Shown here: in pieces, positions 43,154 to 51,568 of the stretch
How the letters are laid out: every line of letters begins with the position of its first letter
Numbering within the stretch: position 1 is the stretch's first letter
Assembly (NCBI RefSeq): GCF_018139695.1
Contig: NZ_JAGSOG010000012.1
Coordinates: 1-64,000 of the forward strand
From: Actinospica durhamensis
GTDB taxonomy: Bacteria; Actinomycetota; Actinomycetes; Streptomycetales; Catenulisporaceae
Direction: 5' to 3'
DNA length: 64,000 bases
Notes under the pieces: model-generated
What the model was told of the DNA's origin: nothing
The model's database searches: none
Seen by the model: only the letters and a program-made list of their open reading frames with translations
Position numbers and translations under genes: made by a program

Positions 43154-44209
43154 TCACCAGCGCAGCAGGATCAGTTCGATGCTCACGCCCGGGCCGAGCC
43201 CGACGACCAGGCCGTGGGTGCCGGGCGCGGGCCGGTCGGCCGCGATGGTCTCCTGCAGGATGTGCAGGACCGAGGCCGAGGACAGGTTGCCGACCCCCGC
43301 CAGCGAGCGGCGGCTGGCGGCCAGGGCGTGATCGGGCAGGTCGAGGCAGTGCTGGACGGCGTCGATCACGTGCGGTCCGCCGGGATGGCAGATCCAGGCG
43401 CCGACGTCCTCGGGCCGCAGGCCGTGCGCGGCCAGGAAGCCGCGGGCGCACGCGCCCAGGCGGGCCGCGACGATGTCGGAAAGGCCGGTGCTCAGCACGA
43501 TCCGGAAGCCGTCGGCGCCGAGCCGCCAGCCGAGCGCGTCGAGGGAGTCGGGGCACACCTCGCTCACGGACGCCACCACGCGCGGGCCCGGGCCGGCCGC
43601 CACCATGCCGCCCCGCGCGACCAGGGCCGCCGCGCCGTCGCCGAACAGCGCGCTGGCCACCAGATCCGCGGTGGCGGGCCGGACCAGCGGGAGGCTGAGC
43701 GAGCACAGTTCGACGGCCAGCAGGACCGCGGTATGCCCCGGCCAGCCGAGCAGATAATCGTGCAGGCGGGCGAGTCCGGCCGCCCCGGCGACGCAGCCGA
43801 GCCCGAACAGCGGAAGCCGTTTGACGTCCGGGCGCAGGCCGAGCCGGCTGATCAGCCGGGCGTCGAGGGAGGGCACGGCGACGCCGGTGACGGAGGTCGC
43901 GATGAGCAGGTCGACCTCGGCCGGGTCAGTGTCGGCGGCCTCGAGCGCCGCGCGCACGGCGCGCTCGCCCAGCGCCATGGCGTGGTCGATGTAGAGGTCG
44001 TTGATCGCGCCGAGCCCGGCCAGGGCGCCGTAGGCGTGCAGCGGCAGCACGGTGTGCCGGGACTCCACCCCGGCGTTCGCGTACAGGCGCCCGATGAGCG
44101 CGTCGCGCCCGGCGTCGGATCCGCACAGGCGCGCGGTCATCTCGGCCAGGTCGCGCTGCGGGTGCAGGTGGTCCGGGAAAGCGCAGCGCACCGCGGCGAC
44201 GGCCGTCAT
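43154..44209 (-). CDS. Type III polyketide synthase
   Basis: 351 residues starting MTAVAAVRCAFPDHLHPQ. The catalytic triad is in place: Cys in PLFGLGCVAGAAGLARLHD near residue 138, His in GAWICHPGGPHVIDA near 275, Asn in GVGNLSSASVLHIL near 310; the GVGPGVSIE-like C-terminal loop appears as LVVGLGPGVSIELILL. It condenses an acyl-CoA starter with malonyl-CoA units into resorcinols or pyrones. As first gene of a PKS-ICMT-flavoprotein operon it resembles SrsA. The starter, probably a fatty acyl group by analogy, cannot be read from sequence. Confidence 0.93.
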   Translation of the reverse strand: MTAVAAVRCAFPDHLHPQRDLAEMTARLCGSDAGRDALIGRLYANAGVESRHTVLPLHAYGALAGLGAINDLYIDHAMALGERAVRAALEAADTDPAEVDLLIATSVTGVAVPSLDARLISRLGLRPDVKRLPLFGLGCVAGAAGLARLHDYLLGWPGHTAVLLAVELCSLSLPLVRPATADLVASALFGDGAAALVARGGMVAAGPGPRVVASVSEVCPDSLDALGWRLGADGFRIVLSTGLSDIVAARLGACARGFLAAHGLRPEDVGAWICHPGGPHVIDAVQHCLDLPDHALAASRRSLAGVGNLSSASVLHILQETIAADRPAPGTHGLVVGLGPGVSIELILLRW

Positions 44210-44649
44210 CTCAGGCCCCGATCTTCACGGCGCGGCCCGGACGGCCCAGGCGACCCGGACGTCCCGGAGGGCGCTGACGACCCGTCGGACGTGGACGACC
44301 CGTCGGACGCGGACGCCTCGGCGGCGGGCAGGCCGTGACCACTCGCGCTCCCCTCCGTGGCGTCCCCGGCGCGGACGCGACCGGGCTCGAGAGCAGCTCG
44401 GGCCGCACACCGGACTCCGCGGCCCGGGCGCGCGCCTTACTGGATCTTGCCGGAGACGGTATCCGAGCCTTCCGCCCCGTCCGTCCGTACACGCGCGGAA
44501 AGCGCAGCCGAATACGGCATTCGAGGGGCCCGGCGAAGACGCGCCGGGCCCGTGCGCGCTCGTCGGCGCACCGAGCGGCGAAGCTTCTTGCGACGGCGCC
44601 TCGGTGTGACCACCCCGGTATGACCGTCCCCTGACGAAAGGAATGTCTC
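44210..44649. other. Intergenic region upstream of the type III PKS operon
   Basis: 440 nt between divergent genes, with no convincing coding sequence. It holds an 18-bp tandem duplication, GACGACCCGTCGGACGTG at 44276-44293 and a 17/18 copy at 44294-44311. Promoters for both flanking genes should be here; none is clear by eye. GAAAGGA just before 44650 is the ribosome binding site of the secreted protein. Confidence 0.55.
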
Positions 44650-45762
44650 ATGGCACGACAAACAAAGCGCCGCAGCGCGCTGCTGGCGGCCGCGAGCCTG
44701 GCCGCGGTCGGTTTCACGGCGTCGCCGGCCCTGGCCATGGGCGCGGCGCCGATGGCCGGGGGCCATCCGCGGGTGATCGCCTCCACCGTGCCGGCCAACG
44801 GGGACGTCAACCCCTACGGCGTCGCGATCGTCCCGCGCTCGACCGGCGCGCTGTACCGGGGCAACATCCTGGTCAGCAACTTCAACAACGTCAAGAACCT
44901 GCAGGGCACCGGCACCACCATCGTGCAGGTCTCCCCGAACGGCCGGGTCAGCACCTTCGCCCGGATCAACCCGGCCAGGCTGCCCGGGCGCTGCCCCGGC
45001 GGGGTGGGTCTGACCACCGCGCTCGTCGTGCTGCGCTCCGGCTGGGTCGTCGTCGGCTCCCTGCCCACCAAGGACGGCACCGCGGCCACCGCGAAGGCGG
45101 GCTGCCTGCTCGTGCTCGACGACCGCGGCAGGGTCCGCGAGACCATCGCCGGCCACGGCGTCAACGGCCCCTGGGACATGACCGCGCTGGACCGCGGCTC
45201 CACGGCCGAACTGTTCGTCACCAACGTCCTGAACGGCACCGTCGCCGCGGGCGGCAAGACCGTCTACCGCGGCACCGTGGAACGCCTGACCCTGAAGGTG
45301 TCGGACCGGCGTCCGCCGTACCTGGTCGAGCACCGCGTCATCGGCTCGCGCTTCGGCGAGCGCACCGACCCCGCCGCGCTCGTGGTCGGACCGACCGGGG
45401 TCGGCCTCTCCCGCGAGGGCACGCTGTACGTCGCCGACAGCGTCGGCAACCGGATCACCGCCATCCCGAACGCGCCCTGGCGCTCGACCGACGCGGGCAC
45501 CGGGCGCACCGTGACCGCGGGCGGCAAGCTCAACACTCCGCTCGGACTCGCCCTCGACCGCCACGGCCGGATCCTGACCGTCAACGCGGGCGACGGGAAC
45601 CTTCTCGTCACCTCGCCCCGCGGTAGGCAGCTGCGAACCGTCACTCTGGACAAATCCGGCAACCCGCCCGGCGCCGGCGCGCTCTTCGGCCTCGCCGTCG
45701 AGCAGTGCGGCGGCGTCTACTACGTCGACGACGCGACCAACACCCTCAATCTGCTCCCCTGA
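44650..45762 (+). CDS. Secreted NHL-repeat / SMP-30-like beta-propeller protein
   Basis: 370 residues starting MARQTKRRSALLAAASLA. A signal peptide is obvious (basic start, hydrophobic core, cleavage after SPALA). The mature part has beta-propeller repeats: GDVNPYGVAIVPRSTGALY, LSREGTLYVADSVGNRITAI, LALDRHGRILTVNAGDGNLL and GALFGLAVEQCGGVYYVDDATN. NHL-type propellers bind ligands or act as lactonase-like enzymes; no catalytic residues were identified. Secreted outside the cell. Regulation is unknown. Confidence 0.85.
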   Translation: MARQTKRRSALLAAASLAAVGFTASPALAMGAAPMAGGHPRVIASTVPANGDVNPYGVAIVPRSTGALYRGNILVSNFNNVKNLQGTGTTIVQVSPNGRVSTFARINPARLPGRCPGGVGLTTALVVLRSGWVVVGSLPTKDGTAATAKAGCLLVLDDRGRVRETIAGHGVNGPWDMTALDRGSTAELFVTNVLNGTVAAGGKTVYRGTVERLTLKVSDRRPPYLVEHRVIGSRFGERTDPAALVVGPTGVGLSREGTLYVADSVGNRITAIPNAPWRSTDAGTGRTVTAGGKLNTPLGLALDRHGRILTVNAGDGNLLVTSPRGRQLRTVTLDKSGNPPGAGALFGLAVEQCGGVYYVDDATNTLNLLP

Positions 45763-45873
45763 CGGCGTGTCGGACCGCAGGTGAACGCCTTTCGACGCGG
45801 GTCTCCTCGCGGACGCCCATGGTCCATGACACACTGGCCGGGTAGATTCTCGTTCACCGAAGGGCAGTACCCA

Positions 45874-46077
45874 GTGGCATCAGGCACCGTGAAGTGGTTC
45901 AACTCCGAAAAGGGCTTCGGATTCATCGAGCAGGACGGGGGCGGCCCGGATGTGTTCGCCCACTACTCGAACATCGCGGCTCAGGGTTACCGTGAGCTCA
46001 ACGAAGGCCAGAAGGTCGAGTTCGATGTGACGCAGGGCCAGAAGGGCCCGCAGGCCGAGAACATCCGGCCGCTCTAA
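45874..46077 (+). CDS. Cold-shock protein (CspA family)
   Basis: 67 residues from a GTG 9 nt after AAGGG ([18 protein letters not shown]). RNP1 (KGFGFI) and RNP2 (VFAHYSNI) motifs are intact; the remainder, [17 protein letters not shown], is canonical. It is a small single-strand nucleic-acid-binding OB-fold protein. An in-frame start 31 codons earlier would add an unlikely extension. A strong terminator follows immediately. Confidence 0.95.
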   Translation: MASGTVKWFNSEKGFGFIEQDGGGPDVFAHYSNIAAQGYRELNEGQKVEFDVTQGQKGPQAENIRPL

Positions 46078-46084
46078 GGACTGT

Positions 46085-46120
46085 GCGCGGTGCCCCGGGC
46101 CTCGGCCGGGGGCACCGCGC
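46085..46120 (+). terminator. Terminator of the cold-shock gene
   Basis: A perfect 12-bp stem (46085-46096 with 46109-46120) around a 12-nt loop, followed by CTTTC, lies 8 nt after the stop of the cold-shock gene. Confidence 0.85.
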
Positions 46121-46238
46121 CTTTCGTGCGGGCCGGAGCCGCCCCCGCCGCCCGCTCGAACGGGCCTGGCGGGATGCGACCGGCCACCCCCGATGCTGCG
46201 ATGGATGCGTTCGATCCGCCGCACGGGAGAGCACGCAC

Positions 46239-46415
46239 GTGGGAGCCTCGCAGTCCAACCTGTCCGACTTTGCGAAGTTCGGGATCGATCAGGTCGTCGC
46301 GGTCACCCAGGCCGGCGTCAACCTCCCCCCGACCGTCACCACCCGGCTCAGCTACGCCGACCCTCGACCCGACCCTCGGCTGAACACCGCCATGGCGGCC
46401 GGGACCGGGGCCTGA
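46239..46415 (+). CDS. Small open frame, possible remnant N-terminus of the following gene family
   Basis: 58 residues from a GTG 7 nt after GGGAGAG. It reads SNLSDFAKFGIDQVVAVTQAGVN then a Pro/Thr/Arg-rich tail. The opening resembles the start of a family of large uncharacterised proteins, so it may be a detached first piece of the gene that follows, or a separate small gene. It stops 4 nt before the next GTG. Evidence is weak. Confidence 0.4.
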   Translation: MGASQSNLSDFAKFGIDQVVAVTQAGVNLPPTVTTRLSYADPRPDPRLNTAMAAGTGA

Positions 46416-46419
46416 GACC

Positions 46420-46617
46420 GTGGCCACGACGACGAGCGCGACACAGGCCACGACGAGCGCGACGACGAGCGCGTACACGGTGACGACGTCGGCGGAACTG
46501 ATGGAGAACTACCTCCAGGCCGACTACCTGCTGCCGCAGGACACCTTCACCGCCCTGCAGACCGACTCCGGCACCGCCCTGCTCTTCTCGATCGGCCCCG
46601 CGGCGCGTTCCACCTGA
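46420..46617 (+). pseudogene. 5' fragment of a large unknown gene, separated by a frameshift
   Basis: 65 residues from GTG, with a Thr/Ser-rich start, then AELMENYLQADYLLPQDTF and ALLFSIGPAARST before the stop. Directly overlapping this end, another frame carries the coding-like run AFHLTIEEPGTRHGWRQADL, which has no start codon before 46782. A -1 shift at the CCCC of GGCCCCG (about 46594-46600) joins both into one smooth protein. Either a one-base deletion (real or a sequencing error) or translational slippage explains it. Confidence 0.55.
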
Positions 46618-46781
46618 CGATCGAGGAGCCCGGCACGCGGCACGGCTGGCGGCAGGCCGACCTCGGCGGCCGGCAGATCGAGCGCGACTTCCTCGGCTAC
46701 GCGCGGGTCAGAACCTTCGCCGCGGCCCAGACCCAGGCCCAGGCCCGCCGCCCCGGCGAGCCGACCCGGATCCACCTGGCG

Positions 46782-49085
46782 ATGGTCGTGTCCGACGGCA
46801 CCGCCGACCACCTGTACCTGTCCCTGGCCAACTCCGCCCAGGACCTGGCCTGGACCCGGCGGCCGGTCTGGACTTGCGCGCCCTTCAACGCGCACGACGG
46901 CGCCGGGCGGCCGATCCCGGTTCCGGTGCCGCTCGAGATCGTCGACGTCTTCCTGAGCGAGGCGTCGGACGCGGAACACCTCGTCGTCGACGTCCTGCGC
47001 GACTCCGGCCGGCCCGACGGGTTGATCACCCGCTACTTCCTCGAGACCCGGGACCAGGCTCGGCCGCTGTGGCGCCCGCACGACCTGCCCGTCGACCTCG
47101 CCGCCGACGACTACCGCTCCCGGCTCGGGCGCAGCGCCGGCTCCCGCGGCGTGGACGGGCTCTACACCACGGGCACCATCGGCCAGCCCGGTCGGCTGAT
47201 CTACACCCCGTTGTACAACGTCCACGACCGGGACCTGCCCCCGCTCACGTCCCGTCTGCACCTGCCGGGCGACGCCGCCGCCGACGCGATCGCCACCGCC
47301 CGCAACACGGACGGCACCACCGACCTGTACGTGGCCGCGCGTGGGCACCTCTACCGCTTCGCCGCCGCCGACCAGAAGGACGGCGCCACCGGCGTGCCCC
47401 TCCTGGCCAGCCGGCTGCTCGACACGGTGCGCGCGCTCTACGCCTGCACGATCGAGGGCGTCGTCACCGTCTGGGGCGTGAACGGCGACGATCAGGTCTT
47501 CTACCTCACCTGCCCGACCGAGAGCCTGCACATCGCGTCGGCCTGGAACACGCCGCTGCCGGTCCTGTCCGGGGTCGACGCCGTCTCCCCGTACGTCGAC
47601 CGCGCCCACGGCGCCAACACCCTCTTCGCCCACGCCGCGGGCAGCCTCCTGAAGGTGGTCAAGTCGCCGACCACCGGCCTGTGGAATCAGGCCCCGATCA
47701 CCCTGCCGCCGCCCGGCGAGCGCACCCCGGCCACCCCGATCCACTCCTACACCACCCGCATCCAGGTCACCGACTCCGCCGGCCGGCCGGCCGCCCACGT
47801 GCCGGTGGTCCTCACCGCCGGCAGCGTCACCCCGGTGACCGTCAACCACCTGTACTACGTCGTCGGACCCTCGCCGATCACCCTGACCGCCGACGCCTCG
47901 GGCGCCATCACCATCGTCGAACGCACCACCACCCTGTCGGGCACCCGCTACCAGGCCGCCGTCGCGGACCAGCCCGCCCGCCTGATCAACACCATGGACA
48001 CCGCCTGGCAGCGCAACGCCGGCTACACGACGGCCGAGAGCCTGCGCGCGGCGAAGATCCATTCCCGCTCCGGCAAGCCCCGCGACTTCGTCCCGGCCGG
48101 CACCTCGGACCAGGATCTGCGGCGTGTCGCCCAAGCGAACCAGGACCTCGCCACGGCGTACGACCGGGTCGAGCCGCTGCCCCTGCCCACCGCCCGGTCC
48201 CGCCCGTCGGCCGAGGGCGCGTCGCAGTCGGCCTCCGAGGCCGTGGCCGCCGCGGGATTCGGTGTGGGCCTGGCGGTCGACCTCGGGGACCTGTGCTGCT
48301 GGCTGGCCACCGGCGTCGATGCGGCCGTCGACCTGGTCGAGGACCCCGTCCTCAAGGCCTGGCACCTGGTCGTGAAGATCGGCGACACCGTCCACCACGC
48401 GGCCCTCGACTGCGTCGAAGCCGTCATGGCCGCCGCGACGTGGATCTACCACGCCATCGAGATCGCCATCGAGGACATCATCGTGTTGCTCGAGTTCCTC
48501 TTCGGCTGGGACGACATCCTGGTCACCCACCGCGTGCTGCACGGCGTCGCCCGCTCCCTCGCCCAAGCCGCCGTCGACGGCACCGAGACGACCAGGACCG
48601 AAGTGGTGCGCGCCGCCAGGAACTTGAGCGGACACATCGACGAACTGCCACATCTGCCGGAGTCCGCCGACACGCCGCGCACCCTCTTCGGCGGCAACCC
48701 ACCGCGGCCCGAACAGCACAGCGCTCCGGCGAACCTCGGCGTGCACCACTTCCACGGCGGCCTCTCGGCCGTCTCCGGCCCGGACCTCCTGAGCATCACG
48801 GAACTGAGCCGCAGCCTGCCCGGGATCATCGCCGAGACCGTGCTCGACTCCGCCGAGAACATGCTCGGCACACTCCTCGACGTGATCGCCCAGACGGTGC
48901 GCGACGTGCTCGGCGCCCTGGACGCGAAGATCGACATCCCGGTGCTGTCCTGGCTCTACCACGAGCTGACCGACGACGATCCGACCATCCTGGACCTGAT
49001 CTGCCTCGTCGCCGCCATCCCGGTCACACTGGTGTACAGGGCCGCCGGGTCCATCCAACGCTTCGCCCCCGGCCAGGAACACTGA
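46782..49085 (+). CDS. Large protein of unknown function (main part of frameshifted gene)
   Basis: 767 residues from the first available ATG (MVVSDGTADHLYLSLANS); coding-quality sequence in the same frame extends back to about 46602, so the true N-terminus is likely in the fragment before it. The first half looks beta-rich (TDLYVAARGHLYRFAAADQ, VTVWGVNGDDQVFYLT), propeller- or lectin-like. A middle region with RIQVTDSAGRPAAHVPVVL resembles an Ig-like domain. The last third has long amphipathic or hydrophobic helices (VAAAGFGVGLAVDLGDLCCW; IEIAIEDIIVLLEFLFGW). No catalytic motif recognised. A host-interaction or toxin-like role is speculation. Confidence 0.65.
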   Translation: MVVSDGTADHLYLSLANSAQDLAWTRRPVWTCAPFNAHDGAGRPIPVPVPLEIVDVFLSEASDAEHLVVDVLRDSGRPDGLITRYFLETRDQARPLWRPHDLPVDLAADDYRSRLGRSAGSRGVDGLYTTGTIGQPGRLIYTPLYNVHDRDLPPLTSRLHLPGDAAADAIATARNTDGTTDLYVAARGHLYRFAAADQKDGATGVPLLASRLLDTVRALYACTIEGVVTVWGVNGDDQVFYLTCPTESLHIASAWNTPLPVLSGVDAVSPYVDRAHGANTLFAHAAGSLLKVVKSPTTGLWNQAPITLPPPGERTPATPIHSYTTRIQVTDSAGRPAAHVPVVLTAGSVTPVTVNHLYYVVGPSPITLTADASGAITIVERTTTLSGTRYQAAVADQPARLINTMDTAWQRNAGYTTAESLRAAKIHSRSGKPRDFVPAGTSDQDLRRVAQANQDLATAYDRVEPLPLPTARSRPSAEGASQSASEAVAAAGFGVGLAVDLGDLCCWLATGVDAAVDLVEDPVLKAWHLVVKIGDTVHHAALDCVEAVMAAATWIYHAIEIAIEDIIVLLEFLFGWDDILVTHRVLHGVARSLAQAAVDGTETTRTEVVRAARNLSGHIDELPHLPESADTPRTLFGGNPPRPEQHSAPANLGVHHFHGGLSAVSGPDLLSITELSRSLPGIIAETVLDSAENMLGTLLDVIAQTVRDVLGALDAKIDIPVLSWLYHELTDDDPTILDLICLVAAIPVTLVYRAAGSIQRFAPGQEH

Positions 49086-49202
49086 CGGCGTGCAGCACGC
49101 GCGGACGTCTTCGCAGGTGGTGATTTTCGAGGCCAGCGGATACAGTGCTCCCGCTCCATGGTGTTTTAAGAAACTGATAGTGAAGAGCGTGGGGGACCGA
49201 CG

Positions 49203-50879
49203 ATGGCGGGGGTGCAGGACGCCACCTTGTCCGTGGGCGCGGGCGCGCGGCGTACCCGGAATGCTCCGGGGGGTGCCGCACGGGGTGCGCGTTTCCTGCC
49301 GAAGCGGGGGGACCGGCTTTTCTTCGGAGCCGCCGCGTTCGTGGGCATATGGGCGGTTTTTCAGAACTTCTACCACATCGGCGTCGCGCCGATACTCAAC
49401 GACGAGCCGACGTACACGGTCGCGGCTCGGCGCTATCTGAGCGGGCAGATCCTCGCGCCGCTGCCGGTGACCCCGCAGGCCAACGGGGTGATGCAGTTCA
49501 ACGACGACAACTTCGAGCATCCTCCGCTGACGAAGTACCTGTTCGGCATGGCGGAGTGGTTCGACAGCTCGTCCACGGGCGTGACGGCCGCGCGTGCGGT
49601 CAGCGCGGCGGCGGCGCTGCTGGGTGCGGTCGCGATCGCGATCTGGATCGGGCGGCATGCCGGGCGGTGGACCGGGCTGGTGGCCGGGGGGCTGCTCACC
49701 CTGCTGCCGGAGGCGGCCGGGGGTTCGATCGGGCGCTTCGACCGGTTCGCGATGCTCGACACCACCGCGGGCATGTTCATGGTGCTCTCGGTCGTGCTGG
49801 CCTGGATCTGGAGTCGGCGCACCGGGCGCGCGGGCTGGGTCGCCGCGGGGCTGACGGGCTTGGCGATCGGCTGCGCGTCGGCGTCGAAGGAGAACGGGTT
49901 CCTCGGGGTGATCGGGCCGGTGCTCCTGGTCCTCGGCGCGCCGCTCGTGGGCCGCGACGTGCGCGCGTTCCTCGTGCGGTGCGGGCAGACGGTGGCCGCC
50001 GCCGTGATCGCGCTGGCGACGTTCCTGGCGTGCTACCTGCCGTTCTCGCACCCGATCGCCCGGCTGCACTACCTCGTGGCCTTCCAGACGAACCAGTCCG
50101 CGGGCGGCCACTTGATCGGGTTCGACGGGCGGGTGACCGCGCATCCGCCGTGGTGGACGAACCTGTGGTTCGCCGGGCACGCCTACGGCTCGATCCTGAC
50201 GGTGTTCCTGGTCGTGGCCGCGCTGTGCGCGGTGGTGCTGCGCCGTGACGGGCTCGTCGCCTGGTGCGTGGCAGCGCTGGCCGTGCCGATCCTGTTCCAC
50301 TGCTTCATCGCGCACGTCGCCCTGGGCTACTACTACGTCATGTGGACCCCGTTCTTCCTGGCGCTCGCGGCCCTCGGGGTCGGCGAGGTGGCGCGGCGCG
50401 TCGTGGGGCTGTCCCGGGGCGGTGTCAGGGTCCTGGTGGCCGCCGTCGTGGGGATCGCGGTGCTGGCCGTTCCGGTCGGCGAGTCCGTCGCGGAGACCGT
50501 CAACGTGGCCGACCTCAAGCCCACCGGCGTGATGGTCGTGCCCGAGCTCATGCGGGCCGACGGGTTGAGCGCCGCCGTGGTCACGGCGGGCCTGCCGGCG
50601 TGGGAGTGGCACTACTACATGCCCACCACCACGGTCTACTACTCCGCGAAGACGCCGGTGCCCGACGCCGCGATCATCGTCGTCGGACAGCCGATCTGCC
50701 GCGTGCTGATCGATCAGTCCGTCCGCGCCCTCGTCGCCGTCAACCTCGAGTCCGGCGCCGTCAAGGAGATCTACAGCGACAGCCTGATCGTCGCCTACGC
50801 GGTCACCGGCAAGCTGACCGTGCCGACCCCCGCGCAGATCAACGCCGAACCGCCGGGCGCCCTGACCGACCACTGCTAA
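49203..50879 (+). CDS. GT39/PMT-type membrane glycosyltransferase
   Basis: 558 residues starting MAGVQDATLSVGAGARRT. About ten membrane helices. The first periplasmic loop carries LNDEPTYTVAARRYLSG with the acidic pair, then FEHPPLTKYLFG, the typical HPPL element of the PMT/ArnT superfamily, and GSIGRFDRFAMLDT further on. Members transfer a sugar from a polyprenyl-phosphate sugar to protein or lipid on the outer face of the membrane. The last ~120 residues form a soluble domain. It stands alone, with a repeat array right after the stop. Confidence 0.87.
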   Translation: MAGVQDATLSVGAGARRTRNAPGGAARGARFLPKRGDRLFFGAAAFVGIWAVFQNFYHIGVAPILNDEPTYTVAARRYLSGQILAPLPVTPQANGVMQFNDDNFEHPPLTKYLFGMAEWFDSSSTGVTAARAVSAAAALLGAVAIAIWIGRHAGRWTGLVAGGLLTLLPEAAGGSIGRFDRFAMLDTTAGMFMVLSVVLAWIWSRRTGRAGWVAAGLTGLAIGCASASKENGFLGVIGPVLLVLGAPLVGRDVRAFLVRCGQTVAAAVIALATFLACYLPFSHPIARLHYLVAFQTNQSAGGHLIGFDGRVTAHPPWWTNLWFAGHAYGSILTVFLVVAALCAVVLRRDGLVAWCVAALAVPILFHCFIAHVALGYYYVMWTPFFLALAALGVGEVARRVVGLSRGGVRVLVAAVVGIAVLAVPVGESVAETVNVADLKPTGVMVVPELMRADGLSAAVVTAGLPAWEWHYYMPTTTVYYSAKTPVPDAAIIVVGQPICRVLIDQSVRALVAVNLESGAVKEIYSDSLIVAYAVTGKLTVPTPAQINAEPPGALTDHC

Positions 50880-50936
50880 CCGGTCACTGCCAACCGGTCA
50901 CTGCTCACCGACGACCTCTGACCGGCCACTGCTAAA
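50867..50936. repeat. 14-bp degenerate tandem repeat between convergent genes
   Basis: Five units of 14 bp with consensus CGGTCACTGCYAAC (50867, 50881, 50895, 50909 and 50923; the fourth is most degraded). The array spans the stop codon of the GT39-type gene and reaches the stop codon of the convergent deaminase gene. No clean hairpin terminator is present here. Confidence 0.8.
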
Positions 50937-51549
50937 GGAGATCCCAGGCGTCCGCCAGAGCCCGCACCGCGCTCTCGGGTAGCTCAGCCCGCTCCTGATA
51001 GCGCTCGTGCACGGTACGGGCCAAGGCGGCGTCGGCCGGCGCGGTGCGCTCCACGGCCTCGAACAGCGAGCCCTTCGTGTTCAGGACCGGCGCGATCGCC
51101 AACCACCTGCCGACCGGTCCGGCCAGCGGGCCGTGAATCCGTGGCCAGCGACGTCGGACCTCGTCGGCGAGCTCGGGGAGCCGTTCGATCCCCTGCCAGG
51201 TCGGGTCCATGGCCCCGATGCGCACCGCACTGAGCCGCGCGACGACGATCGCGCCGAAACACATCGGGCACGGCGAGAGCGTCGTGTACAGAACACTGTC
51301 ACGCGCGCGTTCCTTCTCGGCGGGGAGGGCGGCGAGCGCTCCCATCTCCGCATGCGCGAGCAGGCCCCTGACCTGGCCGGCGAACCGCTCGTTGCGGCCG
51401 TGGCCGATCACGGTGCCCGCGCCGTCGGTCAACACCGCGCCGACGGCGATCCCGCCCTCGCGATACGACTGCCAGGCCGCTTCGATGGCGACACGCCACG
51501 GCTCGTCGAGACCGTCCCAAGACGCGTATGCGGTTTCCTCGGGAGTCAC
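50932..51549 (-). CDS. Cytidine/deoxycytidylate-deaminase-like zinc enzyme
   Basis: 205 residues starting MTPEETAYASWDGLDEPW. The zinc motif is complete: LLAHAEMGALAAL (His-Ala-Glu) near residue 65 and LSPCPMCFGAIVVARL near 92. It deaminates a nucleoside, base or related compound; its length exceeds that of TadA or cytosine deaminases because of a C-terminal extension of about 70 residues. The substrate is uncertain. It has its own promoter side by side with the LacI gene. Confidence 0.87.
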   Translation of the reverse strand: MTPEETAYASWDGLDEPWRVAIEAAWQSYREGGIAVGAVLTDGAGTVIGHGRNERFAGQVRGLLAHAEMGALAALPAEKERARDSVLYTTLSPCPMCFGAIVVARLSAVRIGAMDPTWQGIERLPELADEVRRRWPRIHGPLAGPVGRWLAIAPVLNTKGSLFEAVERTAPADAALARTVHERYQERAELPESAVRALADAWDLL

Positions 51550-51568
51550 AGGGCCATCATGGCGTGAG

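Noticed and set aside
44211-44810. Minus-strand frame of about 200 codons upstream of the type III PKS
   Set aside because: Arg/Pro/Gly/Ala-rich, overlaps the secreted protein start, and no ribosome binding site or motif supports it.
46524-50873. Very long open frame (about 1450 codons) on the minus strand
   Set aside because: It runs antisense through the unknown gene and the GT39-type gene, crosses their intergenic gap and has Gly/Arg/Asp/His-rich composition typical of GC-rich shadow frames; no domain is recognisable.
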